Positions 8,763-18,151 of a DNA stretch of 64,000 nt are shown one piece after another; position 1 is the first letter of the stretch, and each line of letters opens with the position of its first letter. Made by a program: the position numbers and the translations under genes. The DNA lies in the NCBI GenBank assembly GCA_012800735.1, contig JAAZIU010000013.1, forward strand, positions 1-64,000, given 5' to 3'. This DNA is from Clostridiales bacterium. GTDB lineage: Bacteria; Bacillota; Clostridia; Oscillospirales; CAG-272. Under the pieces are notes generated by a model, which had not been told where the DNA came from, did not search any database, and saw only the letters and a list, made by a program, of their open reading frames with translations.

Positions 8763-9749
8763 ATGTGGAAATTCCTGATCCGACGACTGCTTTTAAGCAT
8801 TCTGATACTTTTTTTGGTGTCGGCAGTCATTTATACCGTAATGCGCTGTCTGCCGGTTTCCTTTATCGAAGCTAAAGCGCGTGAAATGTCAGCTCTTCCG
8901 GGAGCAAAAAGCTATTCCGAATGTCTTGCGCAGCTTAACGAAGTTTATCAGATGGACGGAAATCCGGTCATCGGTTTCTTTAAGTGGCTCTCTCGGGCTA
9001 TGCGCGGCGATTTCGGAGACTCCTGGATGTATAATAAACCGGTTACCGCCAAATTCAAAGAGGTTATCTGGGATTCCTTCTTTTTGTCGCTTATTTCACT
9101 GGTTCTTGAGCTTGTGATAGCAATACCTCTCGGCATACGCGCCGCAACCCGTCAGTATACCCGTACCGACTATGCGATAACGGTGGTTGCTTTGATAGGT
9201 ATTTCCCTGCCCTCCTTCTTCTTTGCAACGCTGCTGAAGCTTTTATTCTCGGTAAAATTAGGAGTCCTTCCGCTGAACGGCAAAGTAGGACGCTATTACA
9301 ACCAGCTTTCAGCTTTCGGCAAGTTTCTCGACGTCGTACAGCATTTCATCCTTCCGATAACTACCCTTACAATAGTTTCTATCGGATTTTTGATGCGTTA
9401 TACCCGTACAAATATGCTTGAAGTGCTCAACTCCGACTATATCCGCACCGCGCGCGCAAAAGGGCTTTCCGAAAGCAAGGTAATCAACCTTCACGCTTTC
9501 CGCAACACCCTTATACCGGTCATAACGATGGTCGGCGGCACTCTGCCCGGCCTTTTCAGCGGCGCGATGATAACCGAGCAGCTGTTTGCGATTCCCGGTA
9601 TCGGCTATACCTCATACAACGCAATGATAAGCGGCGATATTCCTTTTTCAATGTTTTATCTGATGTTTATGGCAATTCTCACGCTTGTCGGCACGCTTAT
9701 TGCCGATATCCTGTATGCCGTGGTTGACCCGCGGGTACGAGTCAACTGA
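8763..9749 (+). CDS. Peptide-type ABC transporter permease, OppB/DppB family
   Basis: The 328-residue integral membrane subunit has a normal OppB length. An N-terminal helix (LLLSILILFLVSAVIYTVM) precedes an external loop and five further helices. The cytoplasmic EAA loop reads 'YIRTARAKGLSESKVINLHAFRN', the contact site for the ATPases. GAGGT occurs upstream of the ATG. It is followed after 14 nt by the second permease gene. Family identity is secure; the substrate must be inferred from the receptor. Confidence 0.93.
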   Translation: MWKFLIRRLLLSILILFLVSAVIYTVMRCLPVSFIEAKAREMSALPGAKSYSECLAQLNEVYQMDGNPVIGFFKWLSRAMRGDFGDSWMYNKPVTAKFKEVIWDSFFLSLISLVLELVIAIPLGIRAATRQYTRTDYAITVVALIGISLPSFFFATLLKLLFSVKLGVLPLNGKVGRYYNQLSAFGKFLDVVQHFILPITTLTIVSIGFLMRYTRTNMLEVLNSDYIRTARAKGLSESKVINLHAFRNTLIPVITMVGGTLPGLFSGAMITEQLFAIPGIGYTSYNAMISGDIPFSMFYLMFMAILTLVGTLIADILYAVVDPRVRVN

Positions 9750-9763
9750 CGGAGGTGCGACTT

Positions 9764-11509
9764 ATGGCAAACAAGGATAAAAAAGATTTAAATTACGATC
9801 AGCATATTTCCACATCAAACTCGCTCGGCGATGAGCAGCGCGTAAGGGTACTTTCCCCTTCGATGCTGGTAATCAAGCGATTTTTCCGCAATCGTCTGGC
9901 GGTTATTGGGCTTGTTACGATTGCTGCAATGTTTGTTTTCTCATTCCTCGGCCCGCTGTTCTCCCCTTACGGCGAGATTCAGCAATTCATGAAAGTCGAG
10001 AGAGAAATTCAGACTTACGCCGGCGCGACATACAACACAAATTATTATTACTTGACTGCTCCCGGGCATGATTTCACCTCAATCGACAAGGCGGCATTTG
10101 TTTTAGCCGCAAACAACCGCGAAGACAGCTTCTCTTCCAGCGGCAGCACTTATCATGTCAACACCCTTTCTCCGGATGACACCTATCTGCTTGGCGAAGA
10201 GAATGTTATTGCCGATTTTATTTCGCTTGGCGATAATATCACAATAACCCCTAAAGCCGGCGCCGCCCTTCCTTCCGGGTTTAATGAGGCTGCCGCGGAA
10301 GCAGTCGCTTCCGGCTCCGAAAGCTTTACGATAGACGGTGTTGAGTTTCACGTTTTCTCATCAAAACGTTCATCATATTTTTATACTCTCTCTGATACCG
10401 TTCTTTTGACAAAAGACTTATTCAACCCTTATGATCCGGACAGCGAAATAACCTTCGAGCTTCAGAAAAACTCCGAGCTTGCTATGGCATCGGGTGAAAA
10501 AAACTTTGAGGCTGACGGCATTAAATATACGCTTGAAACCGGAGACAACAAGATAACTATTTTAAAGGACGGCGAGCCATATGCCGATATCTCCAATCTT
10601 ATCGTAACCTCAACCGCGGCGGGGCGTTTTATAAGCATTCCGTTCCGCAATGCAGTTGAGAAAGCTATCGCAGAAAACACAGGCTCCTTTACAATGCCTG
10701 ATGAAAGCGGAGAAGAAACAGAATACACCGTTATCCGCCGCGATTTGGAATATGCGATACAAACGATTACCGATGTCGATTTGCTTGATACCTACGCCGC
10801 TCCTTCCGCAAAGCACTGGGTGGGAACCGACGGCTCCGGCATGGATATGCTCACCCGTTTGATGTACGGCGGACGCATTTCTCTTTCCATCGGCTTTGTC
10901 GTCATATTCATCGAAATGTTTATCGGCGTCATAATGGGCGGTATTTCCGGTTACTTCGGCGGAGTTGCCGACACCATAATCATGCGTATAGTTGACACGC
11001 TGAACTGTATCCCCACTCTGCCGCTGTATATCATACTCGGTACCATTATGGCTACGCTGCATATCGATCCGACTTTGCGAATCTACCTGCTTATGGTAGT
11101 TCTGGGAATTACCGGCTGGACCGGCATTGCCCGAGTTGTCAGAGGTCAGATCCTCTCGCTCCGCGAACAGGAATTCATGCTCGCAGAAGAAGCGCTGGGC
11201 ATGTCAACACGCAGACGCATCTTTCATCACCTTATCCCCAATGTTATTCCTCAGCTTATAGTCTATGCGACAATGGGTCTCGGTTCGATTATACTTACCG
11301 AAGCTACCCTTTCCTTCCTCAATTTGGGGGTAAAATATCCCTACGCTTCATGGGGAAACATAGTCAACGCAGTAAACGACAGCTATGTTTTGACAAACTA
11401 CACCTTCGTCTGGATCCCCGCAGGTCTTCTGATTCTTATCACGGTGCTGGGTTTCAACTTCATCGGTGACGGTCTTCGAGACGCCTTCGACCCGAAGATG
11501 AAGAGATGA
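9764..11509 (+). CDS. Peptide-type ABC transporter permease, OppC/DppC family, with a repeat-containing extracytoplasmic insert
   Basis: Second membrane subunit of the importer. OppC proteins are usually ~300 residues; this one is 581. Helix 1 (LAVIGLVTIAAMFVFSFL) is near 46-65. A non-membrane insert of about 275 residues follows and should lie outside the cell. The remaining helices begin near 364, with the EAA loop 'EQEFMLAEEALGMSTRRRIF'. The insert has about four copies of a ~60-residue unit marked by F-x(3)-G-x-x-(Y/F)-x-V, at F123, F188, F248 and, looser, F309. ATG 9764 is chosen because GGAGGT 9751-9756 sits 7 nt upstream; the GTG at 9755 overlaps that site. Confidence 0.92.
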   Translation: MANKDKKDLNYDQHISTSNSLGDEQRVRVLSPSMLVIKRFFRNRLAVIGLVTIAAMFVFSFLGPLFSPYGEIQQFMKVEREIQTYAGATYNTNYYYLTAPGHDFTSIDKAAFVLAANNREDSFSSSGSTYHVNTLSPDDTYLLGEENVIADFISLGDNITITPKAGAALPSGFNEAAAEAVASGSESFTIDGVEFHVFSSKRSSYFYTLSDTVLLTKDLFNPYDPDSEITFELQKNSELAMASGEKNFEADGIKYTLETGDNKITILKDGEPYADISNLIVTSTAAGRFISIPFRNAVEKAIAENTGSFTMPDESGEETEYTVIRRDLEYAIQTITDVDLLDTYAAPSAKHWVGTDGSGMDMLTRLMYGGRISLSIGFVVIFIEMFIGVIMGGISGYFGGVADTIIMRIVDTLNCIPTLPLYIILGTIMATLHIDPTLRIYLLMVVLGITGWTGIARVVRGQILSLREQEFMLAEEALGMSTRRRIFHHLIPNVIPQLIVYATMGLGSIILTEATLSFLNLGVKYPYASWGNIVNAVNDSYVLTNYTFVWIPAGLLILITVLGFNFIGDGLRDAFDPKMKR

Positions 11510-11554
11510 CCATTGAAAAAAGACAAAACAAACAACAACAGAGGTCAGAATATC

Positions 11555-12793
11555 ATGGCAGATAAAGACGAAATGAACATATTAAATAACGGCAACGGCG
11601 AAGGCAAACCCAAAGTTGCTGTCAAAAATGTAAACTATCTTACGGCGAAGGAATCGCGGGAAATTGCCCGCCGAAACCGCAAAATTGTCAGCGCGCTCGA
11701 GAAGGAGTATAATCGCAAGAATATATCTCCCGAAGAATATACAATCGAGATGCGCGACAAAAACAACATCCTCGAAGTCGATAACCTTCACACCTATTTC
11801 TTTACCGATATCGGCACAGTCAAGGCTGTTGACGGCGTAAGCTTTGAAGTTCCCCGCGGCAAAACCGTCGGGATAGTCGGCGAATCCGGCTGCGGAAAAT
11901 CAGTCACCTCTCTTTCTATAATGCAGCTTTTGCAGCGCCCTCAGGGGCAGATAGTCAAGGGGGAAATCCGCTTCAATTTAGGCGACAAAGCGGTCAATAT
12001 CGCAAAAGTGCCGATTAAACACATGCAGAAGATCCGCGGCAACAAGATCAGCATGATCTTCCAGGAACCGATGACTTCTTTGAATCCGGTATTCCGGATA
12101 GGAATGCAGCTTGATGAAGTTATAGCGCTGCACAATCCCGACTATTCAAAGGAGACGGTTAAGGATCGCTCTATCGAGATGCTGCAAACCGTCGGTATAG
12201 CCAATTCCGAAGGCGTTTACAGAATGTATCCGCATGAACTCTCGGGCGGTATGCGTCAGAGGGTCATGATAGCGATGGCGCTCGCCTGTTCCCCCTCGCT
12301 TATTATCGCCGACGAGCCTACGACGGCGCTTGACGTTACGATACAGGCGCAGATACTTGATTTGCTTCGCACTCTCAAGGAAAAGATCAACAGTTCCATC
12401 ATGCTTATAACCCACGACCTGGGGGTTATCGCGGAAATGGCGGATTTTGTTGTCGTAATGTATGCGGGGCGCGTTATTGAAAGCGGCACCTCGATGGATA
12501 TATTCAAGAATCCGCTGCATCCTTATACCCTCGGTCTTATGAAATCGAAACCGGTCATCAACCGCCGGGTCGACAGGCTTTATAATATCCCCGGCAATGT
12601 GCCGAACCCCATTGATATGCCCGATTACTGTTATTTCAAAGATCGCTGTTCCTCCTGCATTCCGCGCTGCGACGGCGCTTATCCTCACATGATTAAAATC
12701 AGCGATACTCACAAGGTCAGCTGCTGGCTTTATGAAGACGAAAACATAAACTCCCCCCTCGCAAGCGGCACAGAGAAAGGCGGCAGCAAATGA
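11555..12793 (+). CDS. Peptide-type ABC transporter ATP-binding protein, OppD/DppD family
   Basis: One of two ATPases powering the importer. Walker A is GESGCGKS, the signature is LSGGMRQR, Walker B is LIIADEPTTALDV, and the H-loop is LITHDLGV. The C-terminal oligopeptide extension contains the cysteine cluster CYFKDRCSSCIPRC, which binds an Fe-S cluster in some OppD proteins. The first ~75 residues are a charged extension before the ATPase domain. I place the start at ATG 11555 with GAGGT 9 nt upstream; a TTG at 11513 is possible but has no site. The gene overlaps the next by 4 nt. Confidence 0.92.
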   Translation: MADKDEMNILNNGNGEGKPKVAVKNVNYLTAKESREIARRNRKIVSALEKEYNRKNISPEEYTIEMRDKNNILEVDNLHTYFFTDIGTVKAVDGVSFEVPRGKTVGIVGESGCGKSVTSLSIMQLLQRPQGQIVKGEIRFNLGDKAVNIAKVPIKHMQKIRGNKISMIFQEPMTSLNPVFRIGMQLDEVIALHNPDYSKETVKDRSIEMLQTVGIANSEGVYRMYPHELSGGMRQRVMIAMALACSPSLIIADEPTTALDVTIQAQILDLLRTLKEKINSSIMLITHDLGVIAEMADFVVVMYAGRVIESGTSMDIFKNPLHPYTLGLMKSKPVINRRVDRLYNIPGNVPNPIDMPDYCYFKDRCSSCIPRCDGAYPHMIKISDTHKVSCWLYEDENINSPLASGTEKGGSK

Positions 12794-13899
12794 GCGAAAA
12801 ACTGAATTCAATGAATACTGCATCAGAATCCATCGTTCACAGCGATGAAAATATAATTGAAGTCGCCAATCTTAAAACCTGGTTTCCGATACGAAACGGA
12901 CTTTTCTCCCGTGTCACCGGTCATGTAAAAGCTGTCGACGGGGTAACATTTTCTATCAGGAAAGGCGAGACTATGGGTCTTGTCGGCGAATCCGGCTGCG
13001 GAAAGACGACGGTCGGGAGAACTATCCTCCGTCTCGTACCCAAAACCGCCGGAGAAGTCCTCTTTGACGGACGGGACGTTTACGCTCTTACCCCAAAGGA
13101 ACTGCGAGATATACGCCCGAGGATGCAGATCATTTTCCAGGACCCTTATTCCTCCCTTTCTCCGAGAATGCCGGTCGGAGAGATAATCGGCGAAGCCGTC
13201 CGCGAACACGAAATAGTTCCGAAGGAAGAATTTGATGATTATATCACCTCTGTGATGCAAAACTGCGGTCTGCAGGCTTATCACAAGGATCGCTATCCTC
13301 ATGAGTTCTCGGGCGGTCAGCGGCAGCGTATCTGCATCGCCCGCGCTCTTGCCCTTGATCCCAACTTTATTGTTTGCGACGAGCCGGTTTCCGCTCTCGA
13401 CGTTTCGATTCAGGCGCAGATAATAAACTTATTGAGCGATCTTCAGGAAAAATTCAATCTTGCCTATCTCTTTATATCTCATGACCTTTCGGTTGTTGAG
13501 CATATATCGAATACAATAGGCGTTATGTATTTAGGTTCGCTGGTCGAATCCGGCGACAAGGAATCGATATTTTCGCACCCGTGTCATCCTTATACTCAGG
13601 CGCTCTTTTCCGCAATCCCGGTTCCCGATCCGACACACAAGATGCAGAAGATTCCGCTTGAAGGCTCAATTCCTTCTCCCGCAAATCCTCCCGCCGGATG
13701 TAAATTCCATACAAGATGCCGTTACTGCATGGATAAATGCAAAAAGGAAACCCCAAAGACATTTGAGGTCGAGAAAAATCACTATGTTGTATGTCATCTT
13801 TACGACGACAATAAAACCGTTGAGGATGTGGACGCTATCATAAAGGCGAAGGATGACGAAATAAGCAAGCTGGAGAACATCTCGACAGCCGGTATATAA
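12790..13899 (+). CDS. Peptide-type ABC transporter ATP-binding protein, OppF/DppF family
   Basis: Partner ATPase of the importer. It has Walker A GESGCGKT, Q-loop IFQDPYSSLSPRM, signature FSGGQRQR, Walker B FIVCDEPVSALDV and H-loop ISHDLSV. The C-terminal oligo_HPY region again carries cysteines (CKFHTRCRYCMDKC). The last ~40 residues form a charged tail not usual in OppF. Its start overlaps the preceding stop by 4 nt (ATGA), so translation is probably coupled. Confidence 0.93.
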   Translation: MSEKLNSMNTASESIVHSDENIIEVANLKTWFPIRNGLFSRVTGHVKAVDGVTFSIRKGETMGLVGESGCGKTTVGRTILRLVPKTAGEVLFDGRDVYALTPKELRDIRPRMQIIFQDPYSSLSPRMPVGEIIGEAVREHEIVPKEEFDDYITSVMQNCGLQAYHKDRYPHEFSGGQRQRICIARALALDPNFIVCDEPVSALDVSIQAQIINLLSDLQEKFNLAYLFISHDLSVVEHISNTIGVMYLGSLVESGDKESIFSHPCHPYTQALFSAIPVPDPTHKMQKIPLEGSIPSPANPPAGCKFHTRCRYCMDKCKKETPKTFEVEKNHYVVCHLYDDNKTVEDVDAIIKAKDDEISKLENISTAGI

Positions 13900-13902
13900 A
13901 CA

Positions 13903-14199
13903 ATGAAGCGCAGACAATACGACGATGACGACGGCCGCGTTATAGCGCCGATGAATATCGACGGTATGCCTTACAACACTGGGCTGCGGGGTTTTATCCG
14001 ACAACAGATGGAAAAGCGCCGCGAAGAAAAAGAATCTTTAAGAGACGGAAATTCAAATACAGCCGCGCCGGAAACCGATCGCCAAACCGAACGAATGGTT
14101 TATCGTCACGCCATTATAGCCGCGCTTATTGTCGCGCTGATTTTCGGCGGAAGTATCGCTCTTTTCATCCTATTCTGCACTAATATTTGGTTTGCATAA
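13903..14199 (+). CDS. Small single-pass membrane protein of unknown function
   Basis: The 98-residue protein begins 3 nt after the oppF-like stop and ends just before the operon terminator, so it is the last gene of the unit. Residues 1-65 are very charged, with an Asp run near the start and an Arg/Glu-rich stretch. Residues 70-95 form one hydrophobic helix (HAIIAALIVALIFGGSIALF). The basic flank suggests the N-terminus is cytoplasmic. I do not recognise a family. Position suggests an accessory to the transporter, but that is inference. Confidence 0.7.
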   Translation: MKRRQYDDDDGRVIAPMNIDGMPYNTGLRGFIRQQMEKRREEKESLRDGNSNTAAPETDRQTERMVYRHAIIAALIVALIFGGSIALFILFCTNIWFA

Positions 14200-14210
14200 T
14201 CAAATAACTG

Positions 14211-14242
14211 CCTCCCGGCTGATTAAGTCGGGAGGTTTATTG
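14211..14242 (+). terminator. Terminator of the opp-type operon
   Basis: CCTCCCG (14211-14217) pairs with CGGGAGG (14229-14235), then TTTATTG. Confidence 0.8.
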
Positions 14243-14524
14243 TCATGTAATGTAATCTCTGTGTTTTCCGCTGTTGCTCTTAACATAATCGTGTGAATTA
14301 TAAACTGATGTTTTTACATATGTAACATTTTGTCTTTATTAACATATCGTTTAATAATTCCGCTTTAAAGAGAGTATCTTTTAAGGTAAAATATTATTGG
14401 TATAATGGGGGAATATGGGTTAAATAAATTAATCTCTTTCCATTACCATGTTTTTTTATCCGCCCGCTGCCGACAGGCGAGCGGATTTTATACAAATACA
14501 ATGCCGGAGATTGGAAGCAATTAA
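14243..14524 (+). promoter_or_regulatory. Intergenic leader of the decarboxylase operon: weak promoter and hairpin
   Basis: This AT-rich stretch has no gene I can support. TATAAT at 14401-14406 is a clear -10, but the -35 at the right distance (CTTTTA, 14378-14383) is poor. A hairpin of ten pairs with one mismatch lies at 14458-14486 (ATCCGC/GCGGAT outer stem), preceded by seven T and followed by TTTTA. It sits between the promoter and the GTG start, so it could act as an attenuator or mRNA-stabilising element. Confidence 0.4.
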
Positions 14525-15931
14525 GTGAAAAACGACAAGAACTCAGTACAGCTCCGTGAACAGCTCGAAAATGAGTCTTCGCCTGCCCGGAATCTTATTT
14601 CCGGTCTCTTCGATGAGAGGACTTTCACTGAGCTCGGCGCGTATATCCGCCGCGAACCAAGCAAAGCCGACAAGCTTTTCGGAACTCCCGACGAAGGTGA
14701 CTTCGAGTCGGTGATCTGCGGCTACGGCTCTGTTGACGGTCGGTTGGTATACGCCTTCGCGCAGGACAGCACGAAAATGAAAGGCGCTCTTACCTCCGCC
14801 CATGCAAAAAAAATCACCGACCTGTTGGATAAAGCCCTTCAAAGCGGCGCTCCGGTAGTCGGTATATTTTCATCCAACGGCGCCGTTGTTACCGAAGGCG
14901 TTGCGGGATTGGCCGGATACGGAGCTATTATCCGCCGCTTTACCGAATGTAAAGGCGAGATACCTATCATTTCGATTATTGACGGTGTCTGCGCTTCTAC
15001 CGCCGCTGCGATAGCCTCGATTTCCGATGTAGTCGCAATTACCGACAACGGCTCTCTTTATGTCGCTCCGCCCTTTATTTTGAAAGAGAGATATTCGGAC
15101 AATTCCGCCGGCAGCGCTGATTTTGCCGCCGAAACGGGACAAGCGGATATACGGGTTAAAACATCTGATGAAGCCGTAGTTGCGGTGAGAACTCTGCTTG
15201 AGAAGCTGCCCGCAAACAACGGTGAGCTGGCAATTGACGCCTTTGACGACGACCTCAATCGGCTTACTCCCGAAATTGCCGATCTTGATCCCGACAATCT
15301 TGACATAAATGACGTAATAAAAGCAGTTTCCGACAATGGCTTTTTCTTTGAGCTCGGAGCCAGATACGCGCCGGAGCTGGTAAGCGGACTTATCTCCCTT
15401 GCCGGACGCACCGTCGGTGTTGTTGCAAATCAGCCTAAAATTAACGGCGGCCGGATAACCCCGAAAGCCGCAGAAAAAGCTTCAAAGCTTGTCAGTTTAT
15501 GTGATTCCTTTAATATACCGATATTGACGCTTGTTGATACTCTCGGTTTTGACATAAGCGACGAAGCTGAAAAGAACGGCTTTGCTCAATCACTCGGCGT
15601 GCTCGGATTTTCATACAGCTCTGCGCTGGTGCCGTTGGTTACGGTTGTAGTAGGTCCGGCTTACGGCGGAGCATATGTGCTGATGGGTTCGAAGTCACTC
15701 GGCGCAGATATCTGCTACGCGCTTGACACCGCCCGCATCGCTCCTCTCGCTCCTGCTGCCGCGGCTGAATTTTTAAAAGGCGATATGCCGAAAGACGACG
15801 CGGAAAAACTTTACAACGAAATGATCGCCTCCCCGCTTGCGGCGGCCAAAGCCGGCGATATAGACGACATTATCGCCCCGGAAGAGCTTCGTCAACACAT
15901 CATCTCGGCTTTTGAGATACTTTGCAACTGA
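14525..15931 (+). CDS. Biotin-dependent carboxyltransferase, MmdA/12S-like (acyl-CoA type)
   Basis: Crotonase-fold carboxyltransferase of the methylmalonyl-CoA/glutaconyl-CoA decarboxylase alpha and transcarboxylase 12S family, moving CO2 between an acyl-CoA and biotin. The N-terminal half carries 'GVAGLAGYGAII..F' and 'GVCASTAAAIAS'. The C-terminal half carries 'LVDTLGFD' and 'GPAYGGAYVLMGSKSLGADICYAL', the best conserved part of the family. At 468 residues it is shorter than MmdA (~510), and residues ~180-290 are divergent. The start is GTG, with GGAAG upstream. It leads a five-gene operon with a biotin carrier, OadG, OadB and a 5S protein. The acyl-CoA substrate cannot be read from sequence. 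Confidence 0.85.
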   Translation: MKNDKNSVQLREQLENESSPARNLISGLFDERTFTELGAYIRREPSKADKLFGTPDEGDFESVICGYGSVDGRLVYAFAQDSTKMKGALTSAHAKKITDLLDKALQSGAPVVGIFSSNGAVVTEGVAGLAGYGAIIRRFTECKGEIPIISIIDGVCASTAAAIASISDVVAITDNGSLYVAPPFILKERYSDNSAGSADFAAETGQADIRVKTSDEAVVAVRTLLEKLPANNGELAIDAFDDDLNRLTPEIADLDPDNLDINDVIKAVSDNGFFFELGARYAPELVSGLISLAGRTVGVVANQPKINGGRITPKAAEKASKLVSLCDSFNIPILTLVDTLGFDISDEAEKNGFAQSLGVLGFSYSSALVPLVTVVVGPAYGGAYVLMGSKSLGADICYALDTARIAPLAPAAAAEFLKGDMPKDDAEKLYNEMIASPLAAAKAGDIDDIIAPEELRQHIISAFEILCN

Positions 15932-15942
15932 GGAGCTTTAAG

Positions 15943-16365
15943 ATGAATTCTGTTAATTTATTATACATTGCCGCATCGGTCACCCGCCGGCTTGAATCTA
16001 ACATCGGCAGTTCGATGTCCGACGCGCCGCGCGGCGAAAGTCTGCTGCTCGGACTGAGGGTGACAATCCTTGGAATGGGAATGTGTTTTCTTGTCTTGAT
16101 GCTGCTTTGGGGAGTGCTTGAACTTTTCCGTGTTCTCTCATACAGAAAAAAACCGGACGAAAAGCAGGATGACGGCGAAAAGGCAATCGAAACTGCGGAT
16201 GCTCCCGTAATTGAGTCAAGCTCATACGCCGGAGACGAACTTATCGCGGTTATTACAGCCGCCGCAGCCGCGTATCTGTCCGCAGAAGCCAAAGAAAAGG
16301 CTGCCGCGGGAGAACCGGTTTCCGATACGCGCTTCCGTGTGGTAAGCTTCAGGAAAAAAGCTTAA
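15943..16365 (+). CDS. OadG-family small membrane subunit of the Na+-translocating decarboxylase
   Basis: The 140-residue protein has one membrane helix near 38-62 (LGLRVTILGMGMCFLVLMLLWGVLELF), the hallmark of OadG/MmdD gamma-delta subunits, which hold the carboxyltransferase and beta subunits together. A charged cytoplasmic tail follows, with an Ala-rich segment near the end. The start is ATG 15943, 7 nt after AGGAG (15931-15935), which itself overlaps the preceding stop. Sequence similarity in this family is low, so the call rests on the helix motif plus context. Confidence 0.8.
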   Translation: MNSVNLLYIAASVTRRLESNIGSSMSDAPRGESLLLGLRVTILGMGMCFLVLMLLWGVLELFRVLSYRKKPDEKQDDGEKAIETADAPVIESSSYAGDELIAVITAAAAAYLSAEAKEKAAAGEPVSDTRFRVVSFRKKA

Positions 16366-16396
16366 ATTCAAAAATATTATAACGAGGATTTATATA

Positions 16397-16783
16397 ATGA
16401 AAAAATTCAATATAACCGTCAACGGCACAACTTATGAAGTTGTTGTGGAAGAGATCGACGCATCTAACGCGCCCGCTCAGGCGGCTCCCGCTCCGACAGC
16501 GGCGCCTGCACCTGCTGCGCCGGCTCCTAAACCCGCTGCTCCTGCAGCTCCTAAAACCGGCGGCGAAGGAACCGTTAAAATAACCTGCCCGATGCCCGGT
16601 ACTATTGTCAAACTGAATTATTCGGCCGGTCAGACTGTCAAGCGCGGCGATATACTCTGCCTCTTTGAAGCCATGAAAATGGAAAATGAGATCATGTGTC
16701 CGCAAGACGGAGTCGTCGCTTCTGTCAACGTTACCATCGGACAGTCGGTAAATGCCGGAGATCTCCTCTTTACGCTGAATTGA
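16397..16783 (+). CDS. Biotin carboxyl carrier protein of the decarboxylase/transcarboxylase
   Basis: The 128-residue carrier protein begins with a short beta segment (FNITVNGTTYEVVVEEI). A Pro-Ala linker (~30-58) follows, then a biotinyl domain with the motif EAMKMEN; Lys94 is the expected biotinylation site. This matches the 1.3S subunit of transcarboxylase and MmdC. The carrier shuttles carboxybiotin between the carboxyltransferase(s) and the membrane OadB subunit encoded next to it. Confidence 0.95.
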   Translation: MKKFNITVNGTTYEVVVEEIDASNAPAQAAPAPTAAPAPAAPAPKPAAPAAPKTGGEGTVKITCPMPGTIVKLNYSAGQTVKRGDILCLFEAMKMENEIMCPQDGVVASVNVTIGQSVNAGDLLFTLN

Positions 16784-16884
16784 CCGCTGTCGAATGACGG
16801 GACCGTCCGGCGGCGGGCCCTCATGGCTTTGAGCATCTTCGAAAATTCTTTGCCGTGTGACTTCGCCGGAGAAAGCTTGTTATT

Positions 16885-18069
16885 ATGATAGATTTTTTTG
16901 TAAATTTCTGGAAAACCACGAGTATTTATTTTGCAGCTTCCGAACCTCTGACCTTCCTGAAATATATTATAATGTATGTGATCGTGGTAATACTTTTTTA
17001 CCTTGCGATCAAAAAAGACTTTGAACCGCTTTTGCTCATTCCGATTGCTTTCGGAATGTTTCTTGCCAACCTTCCCGGCGCGAATCTATATCATCCGGAG
17101 CTTTTCCTCGTTCCCGACGCTCAATTTGATATTATACGCGTGTTTAAAGAGGGCGGGCTGCTTGACTTACTTTACCTCGGTGTAAAGCTCGGAGTTTATC
17201 CCTCGCTTATCTTCATGGGCGTCGGCGCTATGACCGACTTCTCTCCGCTTATAGCAAATCCGAAATCTATACTTTTAGGCGCTGCCGCGCAGCTTGGCGT
17301 GTTCGCAGCCTTCCTCGGCGCTATTGCAATCGGATTTACCCCCGAAGCCGCTGCTTCCATAGGAATAATCGGAGGCGCTGACGGACCTACCGCCGTGCTT
17401 GTCACAAAGACGCTGGCGCCTCAGCTGCTCGGAGCAATCGCTATTGCCGCTTATTCATATATGGCGCTGATTCCTATTATACAGCCTCCGTTCATGCGCA
17501 TGCTTACCACAAAGAAAGAACGCAGCATAGTTATGGAGACACTGCGCCCTGTGTCCAAACTTGAAAAAGTTGCCTTCCCGGTTGTCGTAACCATAATCGT
17601 TTGCCTTATACTGCCGGACGCCGCTCCGCTTGTCGGTCTTCTGATGCTCGGAAACTTGTTTACCGTCTCCGGTGTTACTGACAGGCTTTCAAAAACTGCT
17701 CAGAATGAACTGATTAATATCGTAACTATTTTCCTCGGGGTATCGGTCGGCGCAACGGCTAACGCCGAAAGATTCCTGACATTTGAAACGATTTCAATCA
17801 TCGTTTTAGGTCTCTGCGCATTTATCTTCTCTACCATCGGCGGAGTTTTATTCGGCAAATTCATGTGCTGGGTAACCAAAGGAAAGATTAATCCGCTTAT
17901 CGGTTCTGCCGGCGTTTCCGCCGTCCCGATGGCTGCGAGAGTTTCTCAGGTAGTCGGTCAAAAGGAAAATCCGGCAAACTTCCTTCTCATGCACGCAATG
18001 GGACCTAATGTTGCCGGAGTTATCGGCTCTGCCGTCGCCGCGGGTGTCTTCCTAAGCACATTCAAATAA
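16885..18069 (+). CDS. Na+-translocating decarboxylase beta subunit (OadB/MmdB/GcdB family)
   Basis: The 394-residue polytopic membrane protein decarboxylates carboxybiotin and couples this to Na+ export. The signature [16 protein letters not shown] lies near residues 160-175, and a second conserved segment, [19 protein letters not shown], lies near 335-355; both contain residues implicated in Na+ passage in the family. About nine to ten hydrophobic helices are visible. A 101-nt gap to the carrier gene holds no gene I can support. Confidence 0.94.
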   Translation: MIDFFVNFWKTTSIYFAASEPLTFLKYIIMYVIVVILFYLAIKKDFEPLLLIPIAFGMFLANLPGANLYHPELFLVPDAQFDIIRVFKEGGLLDLLYLGVKLGVYPSLIFMGVGAMTDFSPLIANPKSILLGAAAQLGVFAAFLGAIAIGFTPEAAASIGIIGGADGPTAVLVTKTLAPQLLGAIAIAAYSYMALIPIIQPPFMRMLTTKKERSIVMETLRPVSKLEKVAFPVVVTIIVCLILPDAAPLVGLLMLGNLFTVSGVTDRLSKTAQNELINIVTIFLGVSVGATANAERFLTFETISIIVLGLCAFIFSTIGGVLFGKFMCWVTKGKINPLIGSAGVSAVPMAARVSQVVGQKENPANFLLMHAMGPNVAGVIGSAVAAGVFLSTFK

Positions 18070-18151
18070 ACGGCGCTTGCCAAGCTATCTATCAAAACGA
18101 TACGGCTTCCGTCAATGTTAATGATAATTCGTCAACCTACAGGAGATATAT

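Noticed and set aside
16465-16560. Ala/Pro-rich stretch as a repeat element
   Set aside because: It encodes the normal flexible linker of the biotin carrier protein.
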